NCBI RefSeq assembly: GCF_040100845.1
Contig: NZ_JAZHSH010000001.1
Location: 2,898,501-2,962,500, forward strand
Length of the DNA: 64,000 nt
Source: Chengkuizengella sp. SCS-71B
GTDB lineage: Bacteria > Bacillota > Bacilli > Paenibacillales > KCTC-33759
Direction of reading: 5' to 3'
The position numbers and the translations under genes are program-made. Below are positions 18,554 through 26,569 of this stretch, in pieces. Position 1 is the stretch's first letter, and every line of letters begins with the position of its first letter. The notes below the pieces were generated by a model. The model worked only from the letters and a program-made list of their open reading frames with translations. It was not told the DNA's origin and did no database searches.

Positions 18554-18683
18554 TTAAAAAACTCCTTTGTTTAAAGCCTATGTGCGTTTGTCCACTATGT
18601 CAGGAGTTTGACAAATTTATTTAGTAAAATAGTATATTTTTCAATTTACCTGTCCATCATGATCATTAAAAGGAGTGATGGAA

Positions 18684-18906
18684 ATGGTTTTGGGGTAAGG
18701 GTTTAGGTAGGAGAAGAACAAGGTTAGGTAAGTATTTAGATGATAATGCTCAACAAACTATTTTAAAAAAAACTGGTATCAGTAGAGATACCATGTCTAA
18801 ATTATGTGGGGATAGAAATTACTCCCCTACTGAAAAAACAAAACAAAAAGTTGTAAAAGCATTGAAAGAAAAAGATAAAAATGCAAATATTAATACATTT
18901 TGGTAA
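18684..18906 (+). pseudogene. Cro-like HTH gene with frameshift, paralogue of 20882 gene
   Basis: The frame reading RTRLGKYLDDNAQQTILKK, GISRDTMSKLCGDRNYSP and ending NINTFW is clearly related to the intact gene at 20,882. No usable start lies in this frame. The ribosome binding site AAAGGAG and ATG 18684 are in another frame that stops after four codons. One base too many in the TTTT run at 18,688-18,691 would explain it. It is either a recent pseudogene or a sequencing error. Confidence 0.65.
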
Positions 18907-18925
18907 TTATAAAATATTAGGTGTT

Positions 18926-19010
18926 TGATATAATAGAATGGAATTACATATAAACTAATGTATGTTTATGGGCTAACCACTGACTTAATAGTCGGTGGCT
19001 TTAACTATTT
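18926..19010 (+). ncRNA. Putative small RNA, copy 1 of 3
   Basis: An extended -10 (TGATATAAT, 18926-18934) is followed by the conserved stretch AACTAATGTATGTTTATGGG and a hairpin CCACTGACT/AGTCGGTGG (18977-18998) before a T-rich run. The same order of elements recurs at 21,113 and 21,860. Confidence 0.45.
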
Positions 19011-19072
19011 TAATATAAAAAAACCCACAAACTCTTAAAGTGTACCCTTTGTAAAGGACATATAAAAAAAGC

Positions 19073-19507
19073 CTATGCAGTTTTAAGAAGATGATCTCTG
19101 TATTGAACAGGGGTCATTTTTTTTAGATTCCATTGATATCTATAGTTGTTATAGTAAGTCATATAGCTTTTGATTTCTTTTTGGAGTTCTTCGAGTGTTT
19201 CACATGACTTGATATATACTTCATCCTTAAAGTGACCAAAGAAGGATTCTTGAGGGGCATTATCCCAACAGTTCCCCCTCCTGGACATGGATTGGTCTAA
19301 CCCAAATTTTTCAACCATTTTTTGAAACTTCGGACTAGTGTAATGGACACCTTGATCAGAATGAATAAAGGCAGACGGAACCAATCTTACTTTTCTATTA
19401 TTCTTTAATTTGAGAAGCGTATCTGTTGCGATGTCTAAGGTCATGCGATCTGACAGGTGGTAAGCTAGTATTTCGTTAGTTGAACCATCTTTAACGTCGA
19501 AGGACAT
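19073..19507 (-). pseudogene. IS3-family transposase orfB, N-terminal half deleted
   Basis: A 144-residue remnant of the rve integrase core, with the second Asp in FIHSDQGVHYTSPKFQ, the Glu in GNCWDNAPQESFFGHFKDE and the C-terminal MTYYNNYRYQWNLKKMTP. The HTH_21 region and the first catalytic Asp are missing, so it is inactive. Confidence 0.9.
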
Positions 19508-19528
19508 ACTTTTGGCTGGGGGAAAGCT

Positions 19529-19942
19529 CTATTTTCTCATCCCCCTTTCGACAAAACGAATCTTTTTTAACAGTTCGTTTTCTGCTTTTAGTAAGTTAAT
19601 TTGTGCTTCTAAACGAGCATTTTTCTCCTCTAGAGTAAGTTCTCTTTCCAATGGGCGCCCTGAGTTCCCTGCCCTAGTGTCACGTAAACCGATTGTCCCG
19701 TTCTTCTTGTAAGCTTTCTGACATCTTTTACTTGCCGATCTAACTCTTTCCGTTCCCAAAACTTCTACATCAAAACCGCATTGTTCAAATATTTCTCTAG
19801 CAAATTTCCCTTTCTCTTTTTCTACAATAAAAATATGCTTAAATTCATCTGTATAAGTGATTCCTTTTGAACTAACAGATTTAACGTATTTATTGTTTCT
19901 CAGTTGCTCTATCTCTTTCTTTATAAAAGTTTTTTTACTCAT
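19529..19942 (-). CDS. IS3-family transposase orfA
   Basis: A 137-residue helix-turn-helix protein with a C-terminal leucine-zipper-like segment (LEEKNARLEAQINLLKAENE), as in orfA of IS150-type elements. It is complete, but its partner orfB is deleted, so the pair does not form a functional transposase. Confidence 0.85.
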   Translation of the reverse strand: MSKKTFIKKEIEQLRNNKYVKSVSSKGITYTDEFKHIFIVEKEKGKFAREIFEQCGFDVEVLGTERVRSASKRCQKAYKKNGTIGLRDTRAGNSGRPLERELTLEEKNARLEAQINLLKAENELLKKIRFVERGMRK

Positions 19943-20083
19943 AATTTCTCCACTCCAAACTAATTCTCTCGTTATATTATTAATTATACAAAAAATACCC
20001 TATAGCTAGACTTTTTTTGAGTGTCTACACTACAGGGTACATTTTATCTAGTTTGTAGGTTTAAGTTGATAGAGCCTTTTATT

Positions 20084-20581
20084 TCATCCTGGAAAAGCAT
20101 ATCTACGGAACAGTTTATTATATAGCTCATTAAATTCTTCCAAAAATTCATTAGCTACTTCTAAATTTTCAAATGCTTGATTTTTCAGTTTTTTATCATT
20201 TTGTTTTTCAATGGATGCTTGTAACAATTGAAATGCACCCAGTCGGCGCTGTAATACAAACCCATAATCAAAAAGTAATTCCTTTACTTCCTGTGTTTCA
20301 AAATGATCATTATGCATACTATTATAGATTTGTTTATATAAAGTATATCTAGGAATAATTTCTTGAGTTAATGTTTCATATAATATAGTATCATTTTGAT
20401 AATTCTCTCCCGTTACACTTTCAAACAAAGACATTAATTCAACTTCTTCATTTGCCTGAATCAACATCATTTTTTCATGGTATTCTAAAAAATCTTCTTC
20501 CACTGAAACTTTGTTAGATACCATGTAAGTAACACTATTAGTTATAATCAATAAAAACACAATAAGTATTATTTTCTTCAA
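20084..20581 (-). CDS. Membrane-anchored or secreted protein of unknown function
   Basis: A 165-residue product starting at TTG 20581 behind GGGAGGGGA. Residues 1-20 are a signal anchor (KKIILIVFLLIITNSVTYMV). The rest is helical and charged (EYHEKMMLIQANEEVELM; LQRRLGAFQLLQASIEKQND). No family is recognised. It lies between the defective IS3 element and the second micro-ORF / Cro-like cassette. Confidence 0.7.
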   Translation of the reverse strand: MKKIILIVFLLIITNSVTYMVSNKVSVEEDFLEYHEKMMLIQANEEVELMSLFESVTGENYQNDTILYETLTQEIIPRYTLYKQIYNSMHNDHFETQEVKELLFDYGFVLQRRLGAFQLLQASIEKQNDKKLKNQAFENLEVANEFLEEFNELYNKLFRRYAFPG

Positions 20582-20655
20582 CGCGTCCCCTCCCCTTTAT
20601 AAATATATAATATACTATTATTTAATAGTTAAAACTGGTAATTATATCCATGATA

Positions 20656-20754
20656 TTAAAATCCTTTAAACATATTTATTAACCTAATATAACCTGTATT
20701 AATAATGTGGATATACAGTCTAAAATCAACCTCTACTATAAGTTCATTTTTCAT
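20656..20754 (-). CDS. Micro-ORF, copy 2 of a duplicated 32-35 residue protein
   Basis: A 32-residue frame from ATG 20754 behind AAGGAGG. It begins MKNELIVEVDFRLYIHIINT and ends GYIRLINMFKGF. It matches the copy at 18,446 in the same divergent position next to a Cro-like gene. Function unknown. Confidence 0.6.
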   Translation of the reverse strand: MKNELIVEVDFRLYIHIINTGYIRLINMFKGF

Positions 20755-20881
20755 TTTTAAAACCTCCTTAGATATTTGTTAGAAGTGTATGTGCCACAGA
20801 TTGTACACTATTCCACATTTATTCAATAGAAATGTATAATAGTTGATCCTACTGTCAATCCTGCATTTAAGGAGGGATTAA

Positions 20882-21100
20882 ATGTTTGGATTAGGTAAAC
20901 CAAGAACAAAATTAGGGAAATATATCGATAAGAAGAAAATCTCACAAAAATGGATAAGTGATAATTGTGGAATAGACAAAAATACAACAAGTAGATTGAC
21001 TGGAAATGATAGCTATAAACCAAATCGAAGTACAAAACATAGAATAGTATCGGGATTGAGAAAAAAAGGAGAGGAAGTGGAGGAATCGGATTTTTGGTGA
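20882..21100 (+). CDS. Small Cro/XRE-like DNA-binding protein
   Basis: A 72-residue protein (MFGLGKPRTKLGKYIDKKK) with a helix-turn-helix in ISQKWISDNCGIDKNTTSR, preceded by AAGGAGGG. The N-terminal GKPRTKLGKYID and C-terminal acidic-FW ending recur in the frameshifted copy at 18,684. Such short phage regulators resemble Cro. It is divergent from a micro-ORF and followed 12 bases later by a putative small RNA promoter. Confidence 0.75.
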   Translation: MFGLGKPRTKLGKYIDKKKISQKWISDNCGIDKNTTSRLTGNDSYKPNRSTKHRIVSGLRKKGEEVEESDFW

Positions 21101-21112
21101 GTTGTAAAAACT

Positions 21113-21195
21113 TGATATAATGGAGTAGAACTACATTTTAACTAATGTATGTTTATGGGTTAACCACTGACTTAATGTCGATGGTTTTTTGTTAT
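21113..21195 (+). ncRNA. Putative small RNA, copy 2 of 3
   Basis: Extended -10 TGATATAAT (21113-21121), conserved ACTAATGTATGTTTATGGG, and a terminator hairpin at 21162-21186 (AACCACTGAC with GTCGATGGTT) followed by TTTTTT. It sits directly behind the Cro-like gene, as copy 1 does. Confidence 0.5.
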
Positions 21196-21236
21196 AATCA
21201 ATACAATAGTTTTACTAACTTCTAGGAGGAAATATC

Positions 21237-21812
21237 TTGAGAGTTACTTATGTACTTATACTTTTATTAATGTTATTAGGTTGTTCGCAATCTAGTGAAA
21301 TAGTTACTTCTAATGCTACATATGATGAAATTTTGGTTTTTCCTGCTGATAGATACCCCGAAACGGCAACACATATTGAATCAGCCATTTTAAACGGTCA
21401 GTCTGCTGTATGTACCATAGATCGTGATGGAGCAGATGAAAATAGAGGTGAATCACTTGCAGGAATCCCCACTAAAGATGGATTTGATAGAGATGAATTT
21501 CCAATGGCAATGTGTGCTGAAGGTGGAAAAGGTGCAAGTGTAGCTTACGTTGATCCTTCAGATAACAGAGGGGCAGGATCTTGGGTTAGTAATCAATTAG
21601 AAGACTATAGAGATGGAACTAGGGTGTTATTTGTAATTGAAGAAAAAGAACTTGGCAGTGTTCAAGTTGCTAACAATGAAGAATCCACAATTGATATACC
21701 TTATGCTAACTGTACACTAGCAAGAGAAGCAGGAGTTACACCTTTACATGCAGGTGATTTAGGATATAGTACAAAACTAGATCGAGATGGTGATGGAGTA
21801 GCTTGTGAGTGA
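21237..21812 (+). CDS. NucB-like secreted nuclease lipoprotein with excalibur domain
   Basis: A 191-residue protein starting at TTG 21237 behind AGGAGGA. A lipobox (LLLMLLGC, Cys16) marks a lipoprotein. Residues about 30-130 match the DNA-entry/NucB nuclease domain: [49 protein letters not shown] and [14 protein letters not shown] with the catalytic-type Asp and Asn. Residues about 155-191 form an excalibur calcium-binding domain ([11 protein letters not shown]). NucB of Bacillus is a secreted DNase, made in the mother cell during sporulation. The added excalibur domain and prophage location are unusual for it. Confidence 0.9.
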   Translation: MRVTYVLILLLMLLGCSQSSEIVTSNATYDEILVFPADRYPETATHIESAILNGQSAVCTIDRDGADENRGESLAGIPTKDGFDRDEFPMAMCAEGGKGASVAYVDPSDNRGAGSWVSNQLEDYRDGTRVLFVIEEKELGSVQVANNEESTIDIPYANCTLAREAGVTPLHAGDLGYSTKLDRDGDGVACE

Positions 21813-21859
21813 TGCTTTTTAAAATGTTTTATATCTCTTATTGTAAAATATTAGAAGGT

Positions 21860-21968
21860 TGATATAATAGAGTTACCTTTTCTTTGCATTAAATAGATTA
21901 GTTTATGGGCTAATGGTCTCATTAGGAATGAGACCGAACCACTGATTTAAAATTCAGTGGTTTTTTTA
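21860..21968 (+). ncRNA. Putative small RNA, copy 3 of 3, with extra hairpin
   Basis: Extended -10 TGATATAAT (21860-21868), conserved TTTATGGGCTAA, then an added perfect hairpin GGTCTCATT/AATGAGACC (21915-21935). The usual terminator hairpin AACCACTGA/TCAGTGGTT (21937-21962) with seven T follows. Located after the nuclease gene. Confidence 0.5.
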
Positions 21969-22116
21969 TTTGTTCTTTTCTTGTATCAATAATAACTCTT
22001 TTTTTACATCTTATATCAATGAACATTTATTCACTTTTTAAAAAGGAGTTGACCAAAAATTTAACACCATGGTATTTTTAATAATAAAAACATTGTTTAA
22101 AGGGTTGGTTTACCAA

Positions 22117-22647
22117 ATGAATTATTCAGAATTATTCAATAAGTATATTAAAAAAAGTGGTTTAAGCTGGGCAGAGATTACAAGACGATTGCATGATGAA
22201 AAAAATATAAAAATTGATCGTTCTTATATATCAATGCTTAAAAATGGGAAAACAAAATACCCTGCATCTGATGAAATTAATAGAGCCATTGCAGAAATAA
22301 CAAGGTGTGATCCCAATAAACTTGTTATGGCGGGTTATCACGAAAGAGCACCTATTGAAGTAAAAGAAGTTTTAGATAAAACTATTTTTTATGAAAAACT
22401 CTTAAAGAGGATTTTATTAAAAACCCAGAATTTTGATAAGGAAACTCAAGAGCTAATTAATAAATTCTCCAATCTTGTACCTCGTGAACTAGATGATTCA
22501 ATATCTGAAAAAAAAGAAATTGATGTCTCAGATGAATTCTTATTTAAAAAATACAATTTAAAGTTAGATGGTAAATCCTTGAGAGAAAAAGATATTAAAC
22601 TTGCTGTAGCTTTTTTGCGAACAGCTTTAAAGCATAATGAACAATAA
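22117..22647 (+). CDS. Phage-type helix-turn-helix regulator
   Basis: A 176-residue protein with an N-terminal HTH (LSWAEITRRLHDEKNIKIDR, RSYISMLKNGKTKYP). The start is set at ATG 22117 (MNYSELFNKY) behind AAAGGG. An ATG at 22069 in frame lies far from the ribosome binding site and would add an unlikely hydrophobic leader. The C-terminal tail (LKLDGKSLREKDIKLAVAFL) recurs in the regulator at 23,276. It is the first of three consecutive regulators in the same direction. Confidence 0.75.
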   Translation: MNYSELFNKYIKKSGLSWAEITRRLHDEKNIKIDRSYISMLKNGKTKYPASDEINRAIAEITRCDPNKLVMAGYHERAPIEVKEVLDKTIFYEKLLKRILLKTQNFDKETQELINKFSNLVPRELDDSISEKKEIDVSDEFLFKKYNLKLDGKSLREKDIKLAVAFLRTALKHNEQ

Positions 22648-22705
22648 ATATTAAGAGGAAACTATTTGGACACGTCTTATCCAAAAGATTTCAGGAGGGC
22701 AGAAG

Positions 22706-23248
22706 ATGAAAGTTGGAGGAATAATTAAAGAATTAAGAAAAGGACATAAAATGACTCAAGTTGAATTAGCTAAAAAATTAAATGTCGCTCCTACAGCAGT
22801 TTCAGCATGGGAACGAGATGAGAATAGACCGCTTTTGGATAAAATCACAATTTTAGCAGATATGTTCAATGTACCAGTTTCACATTTTTTTAAAAGTTCA
22901 CGAACAGAACAGATGTCAGTAGGAAAAAATATCAAAAGAGTACGAAAAGCTAAAAAAATTACACAAAATGAGCTTGCAAACATGTCCAATATGTCAAGGT
23001 CTTATTTAGCTGATATTGAACGCGATCGATATAACCCAAGTGTTGTTTCTCTAAAACGCATCGCCGAATCCCTCGAGATAAACTTAAGTTCATTAATAGA
23101 CGATGATGGAAATGATAAAAATGTCATACCTGATATAAAGAAAATACTAGAAGATAACAAACAAATCAAATATGACGATGTTTTAATCGATGGAGAAGAA
23201 AAAGAAAAAATACATCGTGTTATAAAAGCAATTTTAGATATTGAATGA
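22706..23248 (+). CDS. XRE regulator with two tandem HTH domains
   Basis: A 180-residue protein with two HTH_3 domains. The first is at about residues 5-60 (MTQVELAKKLNVAPTAVSAW), the second at about 71-128 (ITQNELANMSNMSRSYLADI). A charged C-terminal tail follows. The ATG is preceded by AGGAGGG. Two DNA-binding domains in one chain would allow binding to paired operators without a dimerisation domain. A likely prophage repressor or immunity regulator. Confidence 0.85.
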   Translation: MKVGGIIKELRKGHKMTQVELAKKLNVAPTAVSAWERDENRPLLDKITILADMFNVPVSHFFKSSRTEQMSVGKNIKRVRKAKKITQNELANMSNMSRSYLADIERDRYNPSVVSLKRIAESLEINLSSLIDDDGNDKNVIPDIKKILEDNKQIKYDDVLIDGEEKEKIHRVIKAILDIE

Positions 23249-23275
23249 AAATGTGTTTTCAAGAGGGGTTTTACA

Positions 23276-23653
23276 ATGAGTGATTTAAAAATGTCGATGG
23301 GTAAAAAAATTAAAGAATTGAGAAAAAAAAGAGGATTATCTCAAGATGATCTAGCTGAGCATTTGGGAATGACAAGAGCAAATGTTTCTAACTATGAACG
23401 CGATAAAAACAAGTATTTACCAAGTAGCAGTCTAATGAAAATTGCAGATGTGTTAGGTGTATCCTCAGATTATTTGTTAGGTAAATCTAATGACTCTAAA
23501 ACACCAGAAAAAGAGTTTCTTCAAAAATTAGAATTATCAGATGATGAAATACTTAAAAAGTTTTTTCTCACATTAGATGGAAAAGAATTAACAAAAGAAG
23601 AAGTCAGAATTGCAGTGGCTTTTCTTAGAACCAACCGTCAAATGAAGGGATGA
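23276..23653 (+). CDS. XRE-family repressor-like protein
   Basis: A 125-residue protein with an HTH_3 domain at residues 10-65 (LSQDDLAEHLGMTRANVSNY) and the C-terminal tail LTLDGKELTKEEVRIAVAFL, typical of ImmR/Xre-like repressors of integrative elements. AAGAGGGG precedes the ATG. Third of the consecutive regulator genes. Confidence 0.85.
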   Translation: MSDLKMSMGKKIKELRKKRGLSQDDLAEHLGMTRANVSNYERDKNKYLPSSSLMKIADVLGVSSDYLLGKSNDSKTPEKEFLQKLELSDDEILKKFFLTLDGKELTKEEVRIAVAFLRTNRQMKG

Positions 23654-23683
23654 TTAAAAGACTAACCGCCTAAATAAGCGGTT

Positions 23684-23917
23684 TTATCTTCTAAACGGTG
23701 AATCATAATCCCGAGTATATATAATCTTTATATTTTGTGTATCTCCATCTGGACATTCTATATACCCACCTCTAACAAGTCCATTTAATACTGAACGGAC
23801 TGTTTGGTCGTCCTTACCTGTTTTGATTTCTAGTTCAGGAATGGTTGGCATTCTACGTTTTGAATGAGAAAAGTTATACAAAATTCGTAATACCTTTCGT
23901 TCAAGGTCGGTAAGCAT
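23684..23917 (-). CDS. LexA-DNA-binding-domain-like winged-helix protein
   Basis: A 77-residue winged-helix protein. LTDLERKVLRILYNFSHSKR, RMPTIPELEIKTGK and VRSVLNGLVRGGYIE resemble the N-terminal DNA-binding domain of LexA, but the autoprotease domain is absent. Its ATG overlaps the stop of the frameshifted yolD gene, so it belongs to the transcript with the LexA box. It may be a phage antagonist or modulator of the SOS response, which is inference. Confidence 0.6.
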   Translation of the reverse strand: MLTDLERKVLRILYNFSHSKRRMPTIPELEIKTGKDDQTVRSVLNGLVRGGYIECPDGDTQNIKIIYTRDYDSPFRR

Positions 23918-24257
23918 CAGGACACCCCCACTATATCACCAAACTTGATCCACTCATATTCATGCTCATGATCTAATTTAATTTGTCTTAATTGGGTATC
24001 GAATTTAGTCACTGTTCCCGTCTTAAATGCATTCAGACCAAAATCTCTGAACAATTCAACTGTAATTTCCGAGTTACTTAACATAGAATCTGATAACTGC
24101 TCTGATATAACATTAACTTCTTCCTCTGCTAGTACTGGCTTCGTCTTTCTATTTAGCTCTTGTTGATAATCATTATACGTTCTTTGTGTTCGGGTAGTAT
24201 CATTCTGCTTGCTTCCCACATCATATTAGATCCAGGTGTTAGTTTATTTTCTTTCAT
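23917..24257 (-). pseudogene. YolD-like gene with frameshift
   Basis: From ATG 24257, behind AGAGGTG, the frame reads MKENKLTPGSNMMWEASRM and then ILPEHKER, the YolD-like N-terminus, but stops after 34 codons. The rest (YQQELNRKTKPVLAEEEVN onward to SDIVGVS-like end) continues in the -1 frame down to 23,917. One missing base near 24,170 explains it. YolD genes usually precede a UvrX/DinB polymerase, which is absent here. Either a pseudogene or a sequencing error. Confidence 0.8.
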
Positions 24258-24275
24258 TATTATTCACCTCTTATA

Positions 24276-24287
24276 GAACATTTGTTC
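24276..24287 (-). promoter_or_regulatory. LexA (DinR) operator
   Basis: GAACATTTGTTC is a perfect match to the core GAAC-N4-GTTC of the Bacillus LexA box. It lies 19 bases upstream of the yolD start, so this transcript is predicted to be DNA-damage induced. Confidence 0.85.
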
Positions 24288-24476
24288 TTATTATATAAGA
24301 GGTACAGGGAGATACGCAAGAGCACAATTTAATATTTACAATACAAACATCCAGTCAAAGTTCAATCTTAACTCATACAATATCCCATCAAATAAAAGAA
24401 TAAGAGAGGTGTTTAATATTTTCCTAGAATACCTATATTTGAGCACAATTTATTAAAACGAAGGGGAGTTTTTTTT

Positions 24477-24905
24477 ATGAATACAAATCAAAATTTTAAT
24501 CAAATATGCAAAGCTTTTGCTGAGGTGCTTGGAGGAGAGCCTACAATAAAAAATGGGGTGTGTACAGTTATATTAAGCAGAGACATTGCAACGACTATAC
24601 AAGGTGTTAGATCTCAATCTTTACTTTTATATCCTGCCGATTTTTCCTTTGAAGCATTGACTGAAGATGGCGAGGCATTAAACTTAGGAGCTATAGGGCT
24701 TTTACAAGGTGAAGTAACTCCTTTTATAAAAGAAATACTAAAAGATGAGAATATGGAATTAGGGACTTTGAGTAACCATTGGCTTTATGAAGACCCACGT
24801 ATACTTTATACTCATTTTCAATCTATACAACCTCCTTTAGATTTTGCAGAAACCGTATCCAGAGCATTTAAAACACTACAGATTCAAAATTTCATGACGT
24901 GTTAA
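24477..24905 (+). CDS. DUF1259 family protein
   Basis: A 142-residue protein matching DUF1259 (FNQICKAFAEVLGGEPTIKN, VCTVILSRDIATTIQGVRS, GEVTPFIKEILKDENMELG). AAGGGGAG precedes the ATG. DUF1259 proteins are found in Bacillales and other bacteria, with function unknown. It lies divergent from the SOS-regulated yolD transcript. The repeat GAGCACAATTTA occurs twice in the intergenic region (near 24,328 and 24,440). Confidence 0.8.
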   Translation: MNTNQNFNQICKAFAEVLGGEPTIKNGVCTVILSRDIATTIQGVRSQSLLLYPADFSFEALTEDGEALNLGAIGLLQGEVTPFIKEILKDENMELGTLSNHWLYEDPRILYTHFQSIQPPLDFAETVSRAFKTLQIQNFMTC

Positions 24906-25004
24906 GTAGTTTTATTAAAATTAATAGTGAATTGAAATAATAATAAAAAGTAATCATTAGGACATTTGAATCAATTTCAAGTTTCGGACTATTTAAATAA
25001 GAAA

Positions 25005-25041
25005 CTCCCCGACCAGCTACACTATGAGCCAGTGGGGGTTA
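25005..25041. terminator. Terminator-like inverted repeat
   Basis: AACTCCCC pairs with GGGGGTT, with an inner GCT/AGC pairing. It lies between the DUF1259 gene and the convergent broken small gene. Confidence 0.4.
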
Positions 25042-25097
25042 TTTACGCTTACCTTTATTTAATTCACCTGGTTCTTTTTACTTGAATTAATTAAAGT

Positions 25098-25361
25098 CTA
25101 TTCAAATGGATTTTCCTTTGTCCAATCAGTTGGTCCTTCATTACTAGCAATAAATTTTCGCCATAACTCCCCACTTTCTTTATCAAATATAATAATATTA
25201 TTATCATTTGCTGGGATTAATTCATATTATAATGATTGTTCTTGTGTTATACCTACCTTCTCTTCTTGATTTGAATGTAAAGATTGTGAAATAATCCAAG
25301 AACTTAAAAGAATGCATCCCCCTAAAAAAATAATAGAAAAGAACTGTAATTTTTCACTCAC
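25098..25361 (-). pseudogene. Small membrane protein gene with in-frame stop
   Basis: From GTG 25361 behind GGAGGG the frame encodes a hydrophobic segment (FFSIIFLGGCILLSSWII). It meets TAA at 25229-25227, and without further shift continues with NNIIIFDKESGELWRKFIAS to a stop at 25,098. The sequence after the stop is coherent protein-like sequence, so a nonsense mutation is likely. No family is recognised. Confidence 0.55.
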
Positions 25362-25542
25362 TATTAATACCCTCCAAAATATTGTAATATCACCAACATT
25401 ATTATCTTAGCTCTCTATTAATATACCACTTTTATTTTACGGGTTCGTTGGTTCATGGTTTTAGACACAATAAATACTCCCCTTTAAGTAGCAGAATTTT
25501 ATTTTTTAATCTTTCTACCTTTAGGAGAGCTATCACATTAAC

Positions 25543-25782
25543 TCATTTCTGCACTATATTTTTAGCGCCACTCCATAATCCACTAGCAGCTAATCCCATT
25601 ACTATGCCTACTAGAATAGCTTGTTTTGGATCACCAGGTGCCACATAAACAATACCAGTTACTACCCCTAATACTAAGGATAAAACTGGTTGATACTTAG
25701 CCCCTAATCCTAGTTGTTTTACTAATTGAACTAATGCAACGATAATCGGCACAATTGCAAAATCATAAACTTGAAATTCCAT
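25543..25782 (-). CDS. Holin-like small membrane protein
   Basis: A 79-residue protein with two to three hydrophobic segments (IVPIIVALVQLVKQLGLG, VLSLVLGVVTGIVYVAPGD, ILVGIVMGLAASGLW). It starts directly next to the amidase stop. Size, topology and position at the end of the lysis module suggest a holin or holin-associated protein. Confidence 0.75.
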   Translation of the reverse strand: MEFQVYDFAIVPIIVALVQLVKQLGLGAKYQPVLSLVLGVVTGIVYVAPGDPKQAILVGIVMGLAASGLWSGAKNIVQK

Positions 25783-26565
25783 TTAATTTCCTCCTTCCAA
25801 TTTTTTATTTGATAATCGATCTAACATAACAAAAAATAACCAAGGTATGTCCTGTAAAACCTCGTCAGGCTTGTCCTCTACTTTCTTTTTCCATTCATCA
25901 ACATCATGAAGTAATTCTTTCTCATTAAGATTCTCAATAGATTGATGAGCCATTTCTATCTGCCATTTTTTTAACTTCAAAATCAATTCCTCCCTCGGTA
26001 AACAATCATAGTATTCTTTCACTACATCCTGTAATAACCGGTCATAAGATTTACCCATTTTTGATAGTGCGTTTTGTGGATCTGTTTTACGTTGTGGATC
26101 AAGGATGTGATGACCGATGATAGAATTAGACGGATCTAGTCCAGCTACATAACAAATATAAGCAATCACCCATACATACCTTTTATAAGCTTCTTCATTA
26201 TTAATACTGCCTCTCTTATGAGAAAAACAAAGCTCAACACCTGCTGCTATATCATTTGCATCATCACCAAATATCTGATTATCTAAAGGTTTTTGATATA
26301 GAACATGCCATGCCTTTTCTGGTGTATCTGTAAGCAAAGGAATACACTCATAAATACCTGTATCGTCTACAAAGATATGAGCAGAAGCATACATATCATT
26401 ATTTGAATTCTCGTAGTATTTAATATTTTGTAATGCTGTGGATCCGTCATTTCCTGTATCGTGAGCAACGATAAACCCCACTTTTGGCATCTTAATTCCA
26501 GATCGTCTTTTTGTGCCTTTAGTGAGGTATTTCTTCGTGATGGGATATTTTACTTTGAAGGTCAT
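25783..26565 (-). CDS. N-acetylmuramoyl-L-alanine amidase (endolysin)
   Basis: A 260-residue endolysin with an amidase_2 domain. Zinc-binding His in GFIVAHDTGNDGSTALQNI, ASAHIFVDDTGIYECIPL and IIGHHILDPQRKTDPQNAL. The ATG at 26565 behind GAGAGGAAGTG is preferred to the upstream end of the frame at 26610. The C-terminal part is helical without a recognised cell-wall binding repeat. It cleaves the amide bond between peptidoglycan stem peptide and sugar. It overlaps no gene and lies between two holin-like genes. Confidence 0.9.
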   Translation of the reverse strand: MTFKVKYPITKKYLTKGTKRRSGIKMPKVGFIVAHDTGNDGSTALQNIKYYENSNNDMYASAHIFVDDTGIYECIPLLTDTPEKAWHVLYQKPLDNQIFGDDANDIAAGVELCFSHKRGSINNEEAYKRYVWVIAYICYVAGLDPSNSIIGHHILDPQRKTDPQNALSKMGKSYDRLLQDVVKEYYDCLPREELILKLKKWQIEMAHQSIENLNEKELLHDVDEWKKKVEDKPDEVLQDIPWLFFVMLDRLSNKKLEGGN

Positions 26566-26569
26566 ATTT

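Larger units (their letters stand above)
19041..20041 (-). mobile_element. IS3-family element with internal deletion
   Basis: Inverted ends TGTACCCTTTGTAAAGGACA and TGTACCCTGTAGTGTAGACA bound a 1001-base element. It contains an orfA and only the C-terminal half of orfB, so roughly 400 bases of orfB are missing. No target duplication was found by eye. It lies between the two copies of the micro-ORF / Cro-like cassette. It cannot move unaided. Confidence 0.85.

Noticed and set aside
25443-25650. Plus-strand 66-codon frame opposite the holin-like gene
   Set aside because: It is antisense to a convincing holin-like membrane protein and lacks a ribosome binding site.
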